From NCBI RefSeq assembly GCF_042653765.1, contig NZ_JBHSEZ010000004.1, positions 124,001-188,000 on the forward strand: DNA of 64,000 nucleotides. The letters run 5' to 3'. Source of the DNA: Castellaniella denitrificans (GTDB taxonomy: Bacteria > Pseudomonadota > Gammaproteobacteria > Burkholderiales > Burkholderiaceae_B). Below are positions 47,589 to 56,307 of this stretch, piece by piece; position 1 is the first letter of the stretch, and the number at the start of each line of letters is the position of its first letter. A program made the translations under genes and the position numbers. The notes beneath the pieces are model-generated. The model ran no database searches. It saw only the letters and a program-made list of their open reading frames with translations, and was not told the DNA's origin.

Positions 47589-49469
47589 TCAAGCGGCGCC
47601 ATCCGCCACCAGCCGGTCCCGTCCGGAAGCCTTGGCGCGGTACAGGTTTTCGTCCGCGCGGCGGAACAGGGACTGCGGGGTTTCGCCTTCCTTCCATTGG
47701 GCGGCGCCGGCGCTCAGGGTGATCCCGATCGCATGGCCATCCCCGAGATCGATGGGATTCCGGCGCACGTGATCCAGCACGCCGGCGGCCAGGATGACCG
47801 CGTCGTCCAGCGAGGTGGCCGGCAGCAGCGCCACGAATTCCTCGCCGCCGAAGCGCGCCAGCACGTCCGAGCGGCGCCGCAACAGGTTGAGCAGCACCTC
47901 GGCGACCCAGCGCAGCGCGGCGTCGCCCGCGTCGTGCCCATGGACGTCGTTGACCCGCTTGAAATGGTCCAGGTCGAACATGACCAGCGTCCCGCGCACG
48001 GCCGCGCCCTCGGTCTCGGCGAACCGCGCCAGCGCCTCGTCCAGGCCGCGCCGGTTGAGCAGCCCCGTCAGCGGATCGTGCAGGGTCAGTTCGCGCAATT
48101 GCCGGTTGGCCTGCTCCAGCGCCCCCATGGTGGCGCGCAGGTCCGCCGTGCGGGACTGGACCTCGTGCTGCAGCGAGCTGCGGGCGCCCGCCTCGATCTC
48201 CAGCGCCCGATGCATCAGGTCGTGCAGCTGCATGACCTCGGCATAGGTCAGCAGGAACATCTGGCTGCCCAGGGCGATCTGCATCCAGCGTTCCTGGGCC
48301 ATGAACCCGGGGATGTAGCCGAAGGCCGCCAGCCCGTAGGCCAGGTAGCCGGCGAAGAACACCAGCCAGGACAGCACGTACCAGCGCGCGGCGCGCTCGC
48401 CCCGCCGCAGATGGCGCAGGCCCAGGCCGAACATGGCCGCCATGCAGGCCAGGGCATAGGCCGTGTCGATCTTGATGATGAGTTCGTAGGGCACGATCAG
48501 GCTGGCCGCGAGCAGCGCCGCGCCGGCGCCGGCCAGGAGGCGGATCAGCCGGGACTGGCGCGGCCATCGGTCGGGCCCGATGCCCAGGAAATGGCGCGTG
48601 AACCAGAGCAGGCTGAGAATGGCCAGGATCTCGGTCAGGGGCACCGAACGGTTCGCCAGCCAGGGCCAGTCCGGCCACAGGTACTGGAACGACAGGCCGG
48701 ACATCGACGTCAGGAACAGCCCGGCGCAGACGATGTAGGCGGTGTTGTAGAGAGACTGACGGATCCGCAGCCGCAGATAGAGCGCGGCGTTGAACAGGGC
48801 CAGCATGACCAGGGCGCCCAGGAACATGCCCTGGCTCAGGCCGTGGTCCTGGGTCCAGCCGATGGCCGAGGCGCCCGAATGCAGGGACAGGGGCACGTTG
48901 ATCGCCCCGCTGCTGTGCACCCGGAGGACGACCGCGAGCGACTGCCCGGGCCCGAAATCGAGGGGCAGCAGGAACAGGCGATGGCGCACGGGCCGCGCGC
49001 CGAAGGGCCGGGCGTCGCCCATGCGCACCGTGCCCAGGAGCCTGGGCGACGCCCGGGGACCGGTTCCGGTCCCGAGGTCGTAGGTCCAGGCATCGACCTC
49101 GTCGAGCAACGGATAGTCCAGTTGCAGATACCAGGTGCGGCCCGCGCGTTCCAGGTTGCGCAAAGGCACGTAGATCCAATAGTCGGACTGGTTGTGCCGG
49201 AACACGAGCTGATCCGCGTCCCGGCGGCTCATCGGCAGGCGGCCGCCGAGGATGTCCTCGGGCCCGAGGGCATGGGCCTCGTCCCGCAGGAAGCACAATT
49301 GCGGCAGCGAAGGCACGTCGGACTGCCCGGGGGACAGCCCGAGCACGGGACAGGCGGCCTCGGGCGCGGCCGCCAGGGCCCGCGCCACGCCGCAGAAACA
49401 CAGCGCCAGGACGATCACCGCGGCGATGCGCGACCGCCACCGCGCACGTCCGCCCGACGGCATCGCCAT
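47589..49469 (-). CDS. Membrane diguanylate cyclase with 7TMR-DISM sensor
   Basis: 626 aa. N-terminal export segment ('RIAAVIVLALCFCGVARALA'), periplasmic 7TMR-DISM extracellular domain (about 50-190, 'FRHNQSDYWIYVPLRNLERA'), seven hydrophobic segments (about 195-395), a coiled coil ('LEQANRQLRELTLHDPLTG') and a GGDEF domain. The active loop is intact as 'VLARFGGEEFVALLP'; no RxxD inhibitory site five residues before it is obvious. Makes cyclic di-GMP in response to an unknown ligand. Start is uncertain: 49469 fits the signal peptide, 49559 is also open. Confidence 0.87.
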   Translation of the reverse strand: MAMPSGGRARWRSRIAAVIVLALCFCGVARALAAAPEAACPVLGLSPGQSDVPSLPQLCFLRDEAHALGPEDILGGRLPMSRRDADQLVFRHNQSDYWIYVPLRNLERAGRTWYLQLDYPLLDEVDAWTYDLGTGTGPRASPRLLGTVRMGDARPFGARPVRHRLFLLPLDFGPGQSLAVVLRVHSSGAINVPLSLHSGASAIGWTQDHGLSQGMFLGALVMLALFNAALYLRLRIRQSLYNTAYIVCAGLFLTSMSGLSFQYLWPDWPWLANRSVPLTEILAILSLLWFTRHFLGIGPDRWPRQSRLIRLLAGAGAALLAASLIVPYELIIKIDTAYALACMAAMFGLGLRHLRRGERAARWYVLSWLVFFAGYLAYGLAAFGYIPGFMAQERWMQIALGSQMFLLTYAEVMQLHDLMHRALEIEAGARSSLQHEVQSRTADLRATMGALEQANRQLRELTLHDPLTGLLNRRGLDEALARFAETEGAAVRGTLVMFDLDHFKRVNDVHGHDAGDAALRWVAEVLLNLLRRRSDVLARFGGEEFVALLPATSLDDAVILAAGVLDHVRRNPIDLGDGHAIGITLSAGAAQWKEGETPQSLFRRADENLYRAKASGRDRLVADGAA

Positions 49470-49645
49470 GCCGCGCAGTCCATGGGCAATCCGGTCGAGA
49501 TCCGACAGGTCAGTCTCCCCTATGACACAGACGTGAAACGTATTATTGTTTTTCCGCATCCAAGGAGTGCCCGGTCCAGACCGGGCATCCCGAGAAGATT
49601 ATGGATCAAAACCCGCCCGCGGGGGGCGATTCCAAGGAGAACGCC

Positions 49646-50359
49646 ATGGCCACCTGGCCCAGCGCATTGCTGCGCATCGACGACATCGCGCGCGACACCG
49701 TCGCGGTGCATTTCCGCAAGCCCGGGGACTTCCTGTTCCAGCCCGGCCAGACCCTTTCGCTGACGCTGCCATCCGACGCGCCGGACGCCCCGGCCCTGCG
49801 GCACACCTTTTCGCTGGTCAGCGCTCCGCACGAGAGCGAGCTGTGCATCGCCACCCGCGTCCGCGCCACTCCGTTCAAGCAGGCCCTGGCGCGGCTGCGG
49901 CCCGGCGCCGAGCTGCGATTCAGCGGCCCCTACGGCAAGCTCACCCCGCCGGCCGCGACGGACCGTCCCCTGGCCCTGATCGCCGGCGGCATCGGCATCA
50001 CGCCCTTCGTCGGCATGCTGCGCGACGCCGCACACCGGAACTCCGGCCAGCGATTCTTGCTGCTCTATTCCAACCGGACCCGGGAACAGGCCGCCTTCCT
50101 GGACGAGCTGCGCGAACTCGCGCGGATCAACCCGCGCCTGCGCCTGCTGGCCACCCTGACCGGCCCGGCCGACGGCGCCTGGGACGGGCTGCGCGGCCGG
50201 ATCGACGCGGCCATGCTGCGACAGGCCCTCCAGGGACTGGACGCGCCCCTGTGCTACGTGACCGGCGCTCCCGCCATGGTGGAGGAGATCCGCGCGCAAC
50301 TGGCCGAGGCCGGCGTCCCGGACGACGCCATCCTGGACGAGAGCTTCCACGGCTATTGA
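49646..50359 (+). CDS. Ferredoxin-NADP reductase-like flavoprotein
   Basis: 237 aa. FAD-binding domain with 'LRHTFSLVSAP' (R-x-x-S/T-type) and an NAD-binding domain with 'LIAGGIGITPFVGMLRDAAH' and 'CYVTGAPAMVEEIRAQL'. No 2Fe-2S ferredoxin domain, so it must pass electrons to a partner. The ATG at 49646 has AAGGAGA at ideal distance, better than the in-frame ATG at 49601. It lies about 100 bases before ovoA on the same strand; whether it feeds electrons to OvoA is not known. Confidence 0.85.
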   Translation: MATWPSALLRIDDIARDTVAVHFRKPGDFLFQPGQTLSLTLPSDAPDAPALRHTFSLVSAPHESELCIATRVRATPFKQALARLRPGAELRFSGPYGKLTPPAATDRPLALIAGGIGITPFVGMLRDAAHRNSGQRFLLLYSNRTREQAAFLDELRELARINPRLRLLATLTGPADGAWDGLRGRIDAAMLRQALQGLDAPLCYVTGAPAMVEEIRAQLAEAGVPDDAILDESFHGY

Positions 50360-50378
50360 CGCCCCGGCGCCCGCGCCG

Positions 50379-50403
50379 ACGGCCTCGCCCGCCGCGAGGC
50401 CGT
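50379..50403. terminator. Hairpin between the reductase and ovoA
   Basis: ACGGCCTCG and CGAGGCCGT form a perfect 9-bp stem around a 7-base loop, 20 bases after the reductase stop. No T-tract follows, so Rho-independent action is uncertain. Confidence 0.4.
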
Positions 50404-50461
50404 GGTAGTCTAAACAGTTCCGCACGCCTTGCCGCAAGACCGAATCCGCCAGGAATCCGAT

Positions 50462-52618
50462 ATGCCCTCCACCGCCGCGCCCCTGCCTCCCTCTCCCGTC
50501 GGCCGCACCGCGCCCGATGCCCTGTTCACGCGCACGCCGAACCTGGCCGAGCCGGACACGGCCCGCCTGCGCGCCTCCATCCGGCGCTATTTCCTGGACA
50601 CCTTCGACCGCTACGAATCCCTGTTCCAGTGCCTGGCCAGCGACGAGGCCTACGTCGTCAAGCCGATCCCGCTGCGCCACCCGCTGATCTTCTACTTCGG
50701 CCACACCGCGACCTTCTTCGTCAACAAGCTGATGCTCACGCGCCTGATCGACCGGCGCCTGGACCACCGGCTGGAGTCGGTCTTCGCCGTCGGCGTGGAC
50801 GAGATGAGCTGGGACGACCTGGACGACGCCCACTACGACTGGCCCTCCGTGGCCGAGGTCCGCGCCTACCGCGGCCGCGTGCGCGCCCTGGTCCTGGACC
50901 TGATCGACCATGCCCCGCTGCAATCCCCGATCGACTGGCAGAACCCCTGGTGGGCGATCATCATGGGCATCGAGCACGAGCGCATCCACCTGGAGACGTC
51001 CTCGGTCCTGATCCGCCAGCACGCGCTGAAATACGTGCGCGCCGTGCCGGAATGGGCGCCCATTCCCGACGCCGGCGGCGAACCGCCCGAGAACGATCTC
51101 GCGCGCGTGCCCGCCGGAACGGTGCGCGTGGGCAAGGCATTCGACGACCCGCAGTACGGCTGGGACAACGAATACGGTTCCCACACCGCCGAGGTCGAGT
51201 CCTTCGAGGCCGGGCGCCACCTGGTCAGCAACCGGGAATTCCTGGCCTTCGTCGAGGCGGGCGGCTACCGCAACCACCGCGACTGGACCGAGGAGGGCCG
51301 CCAGTGGCTGGCCTACAGCCAGGCGGAGCACCCGACCTTCTGGGTCAAGAAGACCCAGGGCTGGTTCCTGCGCCTGATGACCGGGGAAGTCCCCATGCCC
51401 TGGTCCTGGCCGGTCGAGGTCAACTACCTGGAAGCCAAGGCCTTCTGCAACTGGAAGGCGGCCGAGACCGGCCGGCCCGTGCGCCTGCCCACCGAGGACG
51501 AATGGTACCGGCTGTACGACGCCGCGGGCCTGCGCGACCCCGGCGACCCGCCCTGCACCGCCAACCTGCACCTGGACCATGGCGCCTCGTCCTGCCCGGT
51601 GGACACCTGGCGCCACGGCGACTGGTACGACGTGGTGGGCAACGTCTGGCAATGGACCGAAACGCCCACCTATCCGTTCGACGGCTTCGACGTCCACCCA
51701 ATCTACGACGACTTCACGACGCCGACCTTCGACGGGCGCCACAACCTGATCAAGGGCGGCTCCTGGATTTCCTGCGGCAACGAGGCCGTGCGCGCCTCGC
51801 GCTACGCCTTCCGGCGGCATTTCTTCCAGCACGCGGGATTCCGCTACGTGGTGTCCCACGCGCCCGCCGAGGCCCCGGCCGCCTATTACGAGACCGACAA
51901 GCTGATGTCCGAATACGCCGAATTCCACTACGGCGATTCGTATTTCGACGTGCCCAACTTCCCGCAGGCCCTGGCGCGGCGGGCCATCGAGGCCATGGGC
52001 GAACGCCCGCGCCGCCGCGCGCTGGACCTGGGCTGCGCCTCCGGCCGGGCCACGTTCGAACTGGCCCGGACCTTCGAGCGGGTCACCGGGGTGGACTTCT
52101 CGGCCCGCTTCATCAACCAGGGCGTGCAATTGATCCAGACGGGCCAGTTGCGCTACACCCTGGCCGACGAAGGCGAACTGGTGTCCTACAAGACCCGCAC
52201 GCTGGCCGAACTGGGCCTGGGCGACGCCGTCGACCGGGTGGAATTCTTCCAGGGCGACGCCTGCAACCTGAAGCCGCAGTACGCGGGCTACGACCTGATC
52301 CTGGCCGCCAACCTGATCGACCGTCTGTACGACCCGGCGCGGTTCCTGGACCAGATCCACGAACGCATCGTCCCGGGCGGCCTGCTGGTGATCGCCTCGC
52401 CCTACACCTGGCTGGAGGAGCACACGCCGCGCGCCTCCTGGCTGGGCGGCTTCAAGAAGGACGCGGAGAACTACACCACGCTGGACGGCCTGAAGGACCA
52501 CCTGGCGCCGCACTTCCGGCTGCTGGCCGATCCCGCCGACGTGCCCTTCGTCATCCGCGAGACGCGGCGCAAGTTCCAGCACACCCTGTCGGAACTGACG
52601 ATCTGGGAACGGCGCTAG
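50462..52618 (+). CDS. ovoA: Ovothiol synthase OvoA (sulfoxide synthase + methyltransferase)
   Basis: 718 aa. Joins cysteine to C5 of histidine with oxygen, then methylates the imidazole, on the way to ovothiol A. Domains: DinB-like iron site with 'IMGIEHERIHLETSSVLIRQ' (H-x3-H-x-E) and an upstream His in 'IFYFGHTATFFVNKL'; FGE-sulfatase-type domain ('HLVSNREFLAFVEAGGYRNH', 'VVGNVWQWTETPTYPFDGF', 'GHNLIKGGSWISCGNE'-like); and a C-terminal SAM methyltransferase ('RRRALDLGCASGRATFELA', 'YDLILAANLIDRLYDPARF'). Length and fusion fit OvoA, not EgtB. Start at 50462 after AGGA. Confidence 0.93.
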   Translation: MPSTAAPLPPSPVGRTAPDALFTRTPNLAEPDTARLRASIRRYFLDTFDRYESLFQCLASDEAYVVKPIPLRHPLIFYFGHTATFFVNKLMLTRLIDRRLDHRLESVFAVGVDEMSWDDLDDAHYDWPSVAEVRAYRGRVRALVLDLIDHAPLQSPIDWQNPWWAIIMGIEHERIHLETSSVLIRQHALKYVRAVPEWAPIPDAGGEPPENDLARVPAGTVRVGKAFDDPQYGWDNEYGSHTAEVESFEAGRHLVSNREFLAFVEAGGYRNHRDWTEEGRQWLAYSQAEHPTFWVKKTQGWFLRLMTGEVPMPWSWPVEVNYLEAKAFCNWKAAETGRPVRLPTEDEWYRLYDAAGLRDPGDPPCTANLHLDHGASSCPVDTWRHGDWYDVVGNVWQWTETPTYPFDGFDVHPIYDDFTTPTFDGRHNLIKGGSWISCGNEAVRASRYAFRRHFFQHAGFRYVVSHAPAEAPAAYYETDKLMSEYAEFHYGDSYFDVPNFPQALARRAIEAMGERPRRRALDLGCASGRATFELARTFERVTGVDFSARFINQGVQLIQTGQLRYTLADEGELVSYKTRTLAELGLGDAVDRVEFFQGDACNLKPQYAGYDLILAANLIDRLYDPARFLDQIHERIVPGGLLVIASPYTWLEEHTPRASWLGGFKKDAENYTTLDGLKDHLAPHFRLLADPADVPFVIRETRRKFQHTLSELTIWERR

Positions 52619-52625
52619 GACGCCC

Positions 52626-52706
52626 CCACGTCGCGCCTTGCAAGGCGCTTCGATTCGTCAGGCACCGAGCAGTCCGCAGGGACTGCCCGGTGTCCGGACT
52701 CATCCA
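52626..52706. repeat. Dispersed hairpin repeat, copy B (full 81-bp element)
   Basis: First stem GCGCCTTG/CAAGGCGC (52632-52647), a perfect palindrome. The second stem pairs CACCG-A-GCAGTCC with GGACTGC-C-CGGTG around a GCAG loop (52663-52692). Ends GGACTCATCCA. It lies between the convergent ovoA and GGDEF/EAL genes and supplies the stop codon of the latter. Confidence 0.75.
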
Positions 52707-55534
52707 TAGCGCTGGACGAAGTGTTCGAAGGCGTCGGGCTCCAGCGGCCGGCTGAAGTGATAGCCCTGGATGTCGTCGCAGCCGCTGGCGCGCAGGAAAT
52801 CCAGTTGCTCGGCCGTTTCCACGCCTTCGGCGATGGTGCCCATGCTCAGGCTGCGGGCCATCTGGATGATGGCCGACGCGATCGCCTGGTCGTCCACGTC
52901 GGAATCGATGTCGCGCACGAAGCTCTGGTCGATCTTGAGCTTGTGGATCTTGAAGCGCTTGAGGTAGCTGAGCGATGAATAGCCCGTGCCGAAATCGTCG
53001 ATCGCCAGGCGGATGCCGCGCTGATGCAGATCCTGGATCTTCTGCGCGGCGGTTTCCGGCGTCTTCATGGCGGCCGCCTCGGTGAGCTCCAGTTCCAGGC
53101 AATGGGGCGGCACGCCCGCCTCGTCCAGCATCCGGCTGATCCGGTCGGGCAGGTCGGGCTGGTCGAACTGCACCGCCGACAGGTTCACGGCGATGACCAG
53201 GCCGGACAGGCCGTGGTCCAGCCAGGTCCGGATCTGGCGCAGCGCGGTGCGCAGCACCCAATCCCCGATGGACACGATCAGGCCGGATGATTCGGCGATC
53301 GGGATGAACTCGGCCGGACTGACCGCCCCCCATTGAGGGGAGTCCCAGCGCAGCAGCGCCTCGGCCCCGAAGACGCGGCATTCCGACAGGCGCAGCTGCG
53401 GCTGGTAGACCAGCCGCAGTTCGCCCCGCTGCTGCGCCTGCTTCAGGGCGTGGCTCAGCGCGATCAGGCGGGCGGAACGGGCCTGCATTTCGGGGGTGAA
53501 GAAGCAGCTGCCGTTGCGGCCGTCGGACTTGGCCCGGTACATGGCGGTCTCGGCGTGCTTGAGCAGGACTTCCAGCTGGTCGGCGTCGGCCGGGAACAGC
53601 GCGATGCCGATGGAGGCCGTCAGGAAGATTTCCTGGCCGCCCAGCCGCAGCGGCAGCGCCACGGCGTCCAGCACCGCCTGCGCCCCGCGGGCGGCCTCCT
53701 GCTGGCCCGCACCCGGCAGGATGGCCAGGAAATCGTCGCCCGACAGGCGCGACAGGATGTCCTGCGCCCGCAGGGCCGTGCGCAGGCGATGGGCCATTTC
53801 CTGCAGCAGGGTATCGCCGGCCTGGTGGCCCAGGGAATCGTTGATGTCCTTGAAACGGTCCAGGTCGATCCACAGGACGGCCAGCGCGCGGAATTGCCGG
53901 CTGGCGTACTGGAAATGCTCGTGCAGCAGGGTGCGGTTGGGCAGCCCGGTCAACTGGTCGTAATGCGACAGCTGCTGGATCCGGGCGGCGGCCTGCTTCT
54001 TCTCGGTGATGTTTTCCTTGAGCGACAGGTAGTTGGTGATTTCCCCGGCGGCGTTGCGCACCGGGTAGACCAGCACGGATTCCGTGAATTCCTGGCCGGC
54101 CTTGCCAAGGCTGACCAGTTCGCCCTGCCAGGGCTCGCCCCGGGCGATCTGGGCGGTGATGCCGAGCACGGTCGATTCCGGCATGCGGGGCGACCACAGG
54201 TCCATCGGGCTGCGTCCCAGCAGTTCCTGGTTGGTGTAGCCGCTCAGGCGGCTGTAGGCGTCGTTGACGTATTCGATGCGGTAGGCCGCGTCGAGGATCA
54301 TGATGGACACCGGGCTCTGCGCCACCGCCAGGGAGAACTTGCGCAGCATCTGCTCGCTCTCGTGGCGCTGCGTGACGTCCCGGGAAATGACGACATAGCG
54401 GTCATCCTGGCCCGTCCGGGCCGGCTTGCGCGCCACGGACAGCTCGAACCAGCGGGTGTCCGCGCCGACCCGCAGGCTGAGGATCCGCCCGCGCGAAACC
54501 CCCTGCCGGCCGGCTTCGCCGAGCGCCGCGAGGACCGTGTCGGCGGCCTGCGGCGGCAGGATGTCCGCGACCAGCCGGCCCTTCAGGCTGGTCCTGGACA
54601 GGGCCGCCCCCATGTCCTGGGCGGCGTGCACGTCCAGGTAGCGGCCCTGCGCGTCCATTTCGACCATCAGGTCGGGCAGGGCGTCCAGCGTCGCCTGCAG
54701 GCGCTGCCTGGATTCTTCCAGCATGGCGTAGGGATGCTGGACGGTTTCCACGAAGACGGCCCGGTACAGGTAGAGATAGGCCAGCACCTTGTAGCAGTGC
54801 CCGAACAGGTTGTAGACGTCCATGGCGCCCATGTAGCGCGTCATGAAGAATTCGCTCTGGGCCATGATGCAGGCGGCCGCGAACAGCGCGCCGGCGTTGA
54901 AGCGGCGGGGACGGCGCATGAGCCACAGCAGCCGGACGGCCGCCAGCAGGTTCAGGGCGACGATCCCATATTCGACGCCGATCGTGAACGAGGTCGGCCC
55001 CCAGCCCGGAACGTAGGTGGGCGGCAGCCACGCCGGGGCGCGGAAGGACAGGACCGTCACCCCGAGGACCAGCAGCAGGACGAACGATTGCCAGCCGCCC
55101 AGGGGCATCCGGACCGGGCGGATCCTCCAGGGCAGCCAGACCGCGGCCAGCAGGCCCAGCGCGCCCACCAGCCGGGCGACCAGCCAGAAATAGGTGCTTC
55201 TCGCGTGCGAGCCGGGGACGATGAAATCCGGCATGCCGTCCAGGGACAGCACATGCAGGAAGTCCAGCAGCGCCACCGCCAGGAAGGCGCTCGCCAGCCA
55301 CAGGAGATTGGCCGGCAGGTTTTCGTGGCGCGAACTCCAGATGACCCCGAAGATCAGGGACGCCACCACGATGGACAGGGTTTCCAGCGCCATGTGCAGC
55401 GGCAGGAAATTGCTGACGTCGCTGGCGGCGGCCGGCAGGCGCAGGGTCGTGACCACAATCAGGATCACCAGCAGCGCGCTGGCGGCACCGAAGGCGCGGC
55501 GGGATTCCGCCAGATGGGCCGGATGGATGGTCAT
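52700..55534 (-). CDS. MASE3-like/PAS/GGDEF/EAL cyclic di-GMP protein
   Basis: 944 aa. N-terminal membrane sensor with about seven spans (MASE3-like, 'LLDFLHVLSLDGMPDFIVPG'), two PAS-type domains (about 290-400 and 405-520), a GGDEF domain and an EAL domain. The EAL part looks active: 'FGAEALLRWDSPQWG', 'LELELTEAAAM', 'AIDDFGTGYSSLSYL', 'KIDQSFVRDI' and 'TIAEGVETAEQ'. The cyclase loop is 'RLSGDDFLAIL', altered from GGDEF, so phosphodiesterase activity may dominate (inference). Start at 55534 gives the conserved membrane N-terminus. The stop lies in repeat copy B. Confidence 0.9.
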   Translation of the reverse strand: MTIHPAHLAESRRAFGAASALLVILIVVTTLRLPAAASDVSNFLPLHMALETLSIVVASLIFGVIWSSRHENLPANLLWLASAFLAVALLDFLHVLSLDGMPDFIVPGSHARSTYFWLVARLVGALGLLAAVWLPWRIRPVRMPLGGWQSFVLLLVLGVTVLSFRAPAWLPPTYVPGWGPTSFTIGVEYGIVALNLLAAVRLLWLMRRPRRFNAGALFAAACIMAQSEFFMTRYMGAMDVYNLFGHCYKVLAYLYLYRAVFVETVQHPYAMLEESRQRLQATLDALPDLMVEMDAQGRYLDVHAAQDMGAALSRTSLKGRLVADILPPQAADTVLAALGEAGRQGVSRGRILSLRVGADTRWFELSVARKPARTGQDDRYVVISRDVTQRHESEQMLRKFSLAVAQSPVSIMILDAAYRIEYVNDAYSRLSGYTNQELLGRSPMDLWSPRMPESTVLGITAQIARGEPWQGELVSLGKAGQEFTESVLVYPVRNAAGEITNYLSLKENITEKKQAAARIQQLSHYDQLTGLPNRTLLHEHFQYASRQFRALAVLWIDLDRFKDINDSLGHQAGDTLLQEMAHRLRTALRAQDILSRLSGDDFLAILPGAGQQEAARGAQAVLDAVALPLRLGGQEIFLTASIGIALFPADADQLEVLLKHAETAMYRAKSDGRNGSCFFTPEMQARSARLIALSHALKQAQQRGELRLVYQPQLRLSECRVFGAEALLRWDSPQWGAVSPAEFIPIAESSGLIVSIGDWVLRTALRQIRTWLDHGLSGLVIAVNLSAVQFDQPDLPDRISRMLDEAGVPPHCLELELTEAAAMKTPETAAQKIQDLHQRGIRLAIDDFGTGYSSLSYLKRFKIHKLKIDQSFVRDIDSDVDDQAIASAIIQMARSLSMGTIAEGVETAEQLDFLRASGCDDIQGYHFSRPLEPDAFEHFVQRYG

Positions 55535-55644
55535 GGACGCTGCTCGTGGAACGTGCAGACCAATGTAACGGGCCGGCACCCCATCGGCAAGCCCGGTCCA
55601 ACCCGGATCGCGGCACGGGCATCGGGCGGTCCGCCCGGGCGGGG

Positions 55645-56307
55645 TCAGCCTTCTTCGTACAGCCCGATGCCCCACCAGCGCAGGGTGCCCGACAAATGGG
55701 CGCGCACGGCCCGCATGGCGTCTTCCTCGCGCCCGGCCAGCACGGCGTCGATGATCCGCAGGTGCTCGTCCATGGCGGGAATGATGCGTTCGGGCAGCAG
55801 CCGGCGCGACTGCTGCAGCACGGTGATGCGGTCATGGTTGCTGGCGTAGACGCCCGCCGCCAGCGGGTTGCCCAGCGCCCCGGCCAGCGCCAGATGCAGT
55901 TTCCAGTCGACCGCCATGGCCCATTGCTGGAGTTCGGGCGTGATGCCGCTGAACGCCTGGTCCCTGACGGCGGCATGCTCTTCGCGCAGGGCCCGCATCG
56001 GCGCCTCGCCCAGCCGGGCGGCCAGGATCCGGGCGCCTTCCTGGTCGAGCATGCAGCGCAGGTGGAAACAGGACCGGATCGTGTCGGGCGTGGGCTCGAT
56101 GACCAGCACCCCGCGCTTGGGCAGGATCCGCACCAGGCCGGCGGATTCGGCGTGCTTCACGGCTTCGCGCACGGGCGCCAGCGGGAAGCCGGTCTTTTCC
56201 ACCAGCTCCGCGATCGAGACCAGCTGGCCGGCCCGGACTTCGCCCCGGAACAACAGGTCCCGGAAGGCCAGGAAGGACTGGTCGGCCAGCAGCATGTCCT
56301 TCGCCAT
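55645..56307 (-). CDS. GntR-family (FCD) transcriptional regulator next to dctA
   Basis: 220 aa. Winged helix 'LVSIAELVEKTGFPLAPVRE' with 'AVKHAESAGLVRILPKRGVL', then an all-helical FCD ligand domain with metal-type residues ('ASNHDRITVLQQSRRLLPER', 'MDEHLRIIDAVLAGREEDAM'). The ATG at 56307 overlaps the dctA stop (ATGA), so it is cotranscribed with the transporter. It probably controls C4-dicarboxylate uptake and itself through the palindrome at 57694-57705 (inference). Confidence 0.88.
   Translation of the reverse strand: MAKDMLLADQSFLAFRDLLFRGEVRAGQLVSIAELVEKTGFPLAPVREAVKHAESAGLVRILPKRGVLVIEPTPDTIRSCFHLRCMLDQEGARILAARLGEAPMRALREEHAAVRDQAFSGITPELQQWAMAVDWKLHLALAGALGNPLAAGVYASNHDRITVLQQSRRLLPERIIPAMDEHLRIIDAVLAGREEDAMRAVRAHLSGTLRWWGIGLYEEG

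Noticed and set aside
46306..49440. 1044-codon minus frame that includes serA and runs through the diguanylate cyclase region
   Set aside because: Only the last 399 codons match SerA. The upstream part is Arg/Gly/Pro-rich shadow of the cyclase gene in another frame, and serA has its own ribosome site.
50462..52618. OvoA as a second DGR target because of its FGE-type domain
   Set aside because: Shares only the fold with the fibre C-terminus. No sequence matching the TR or its G/C-rich end was found in it.
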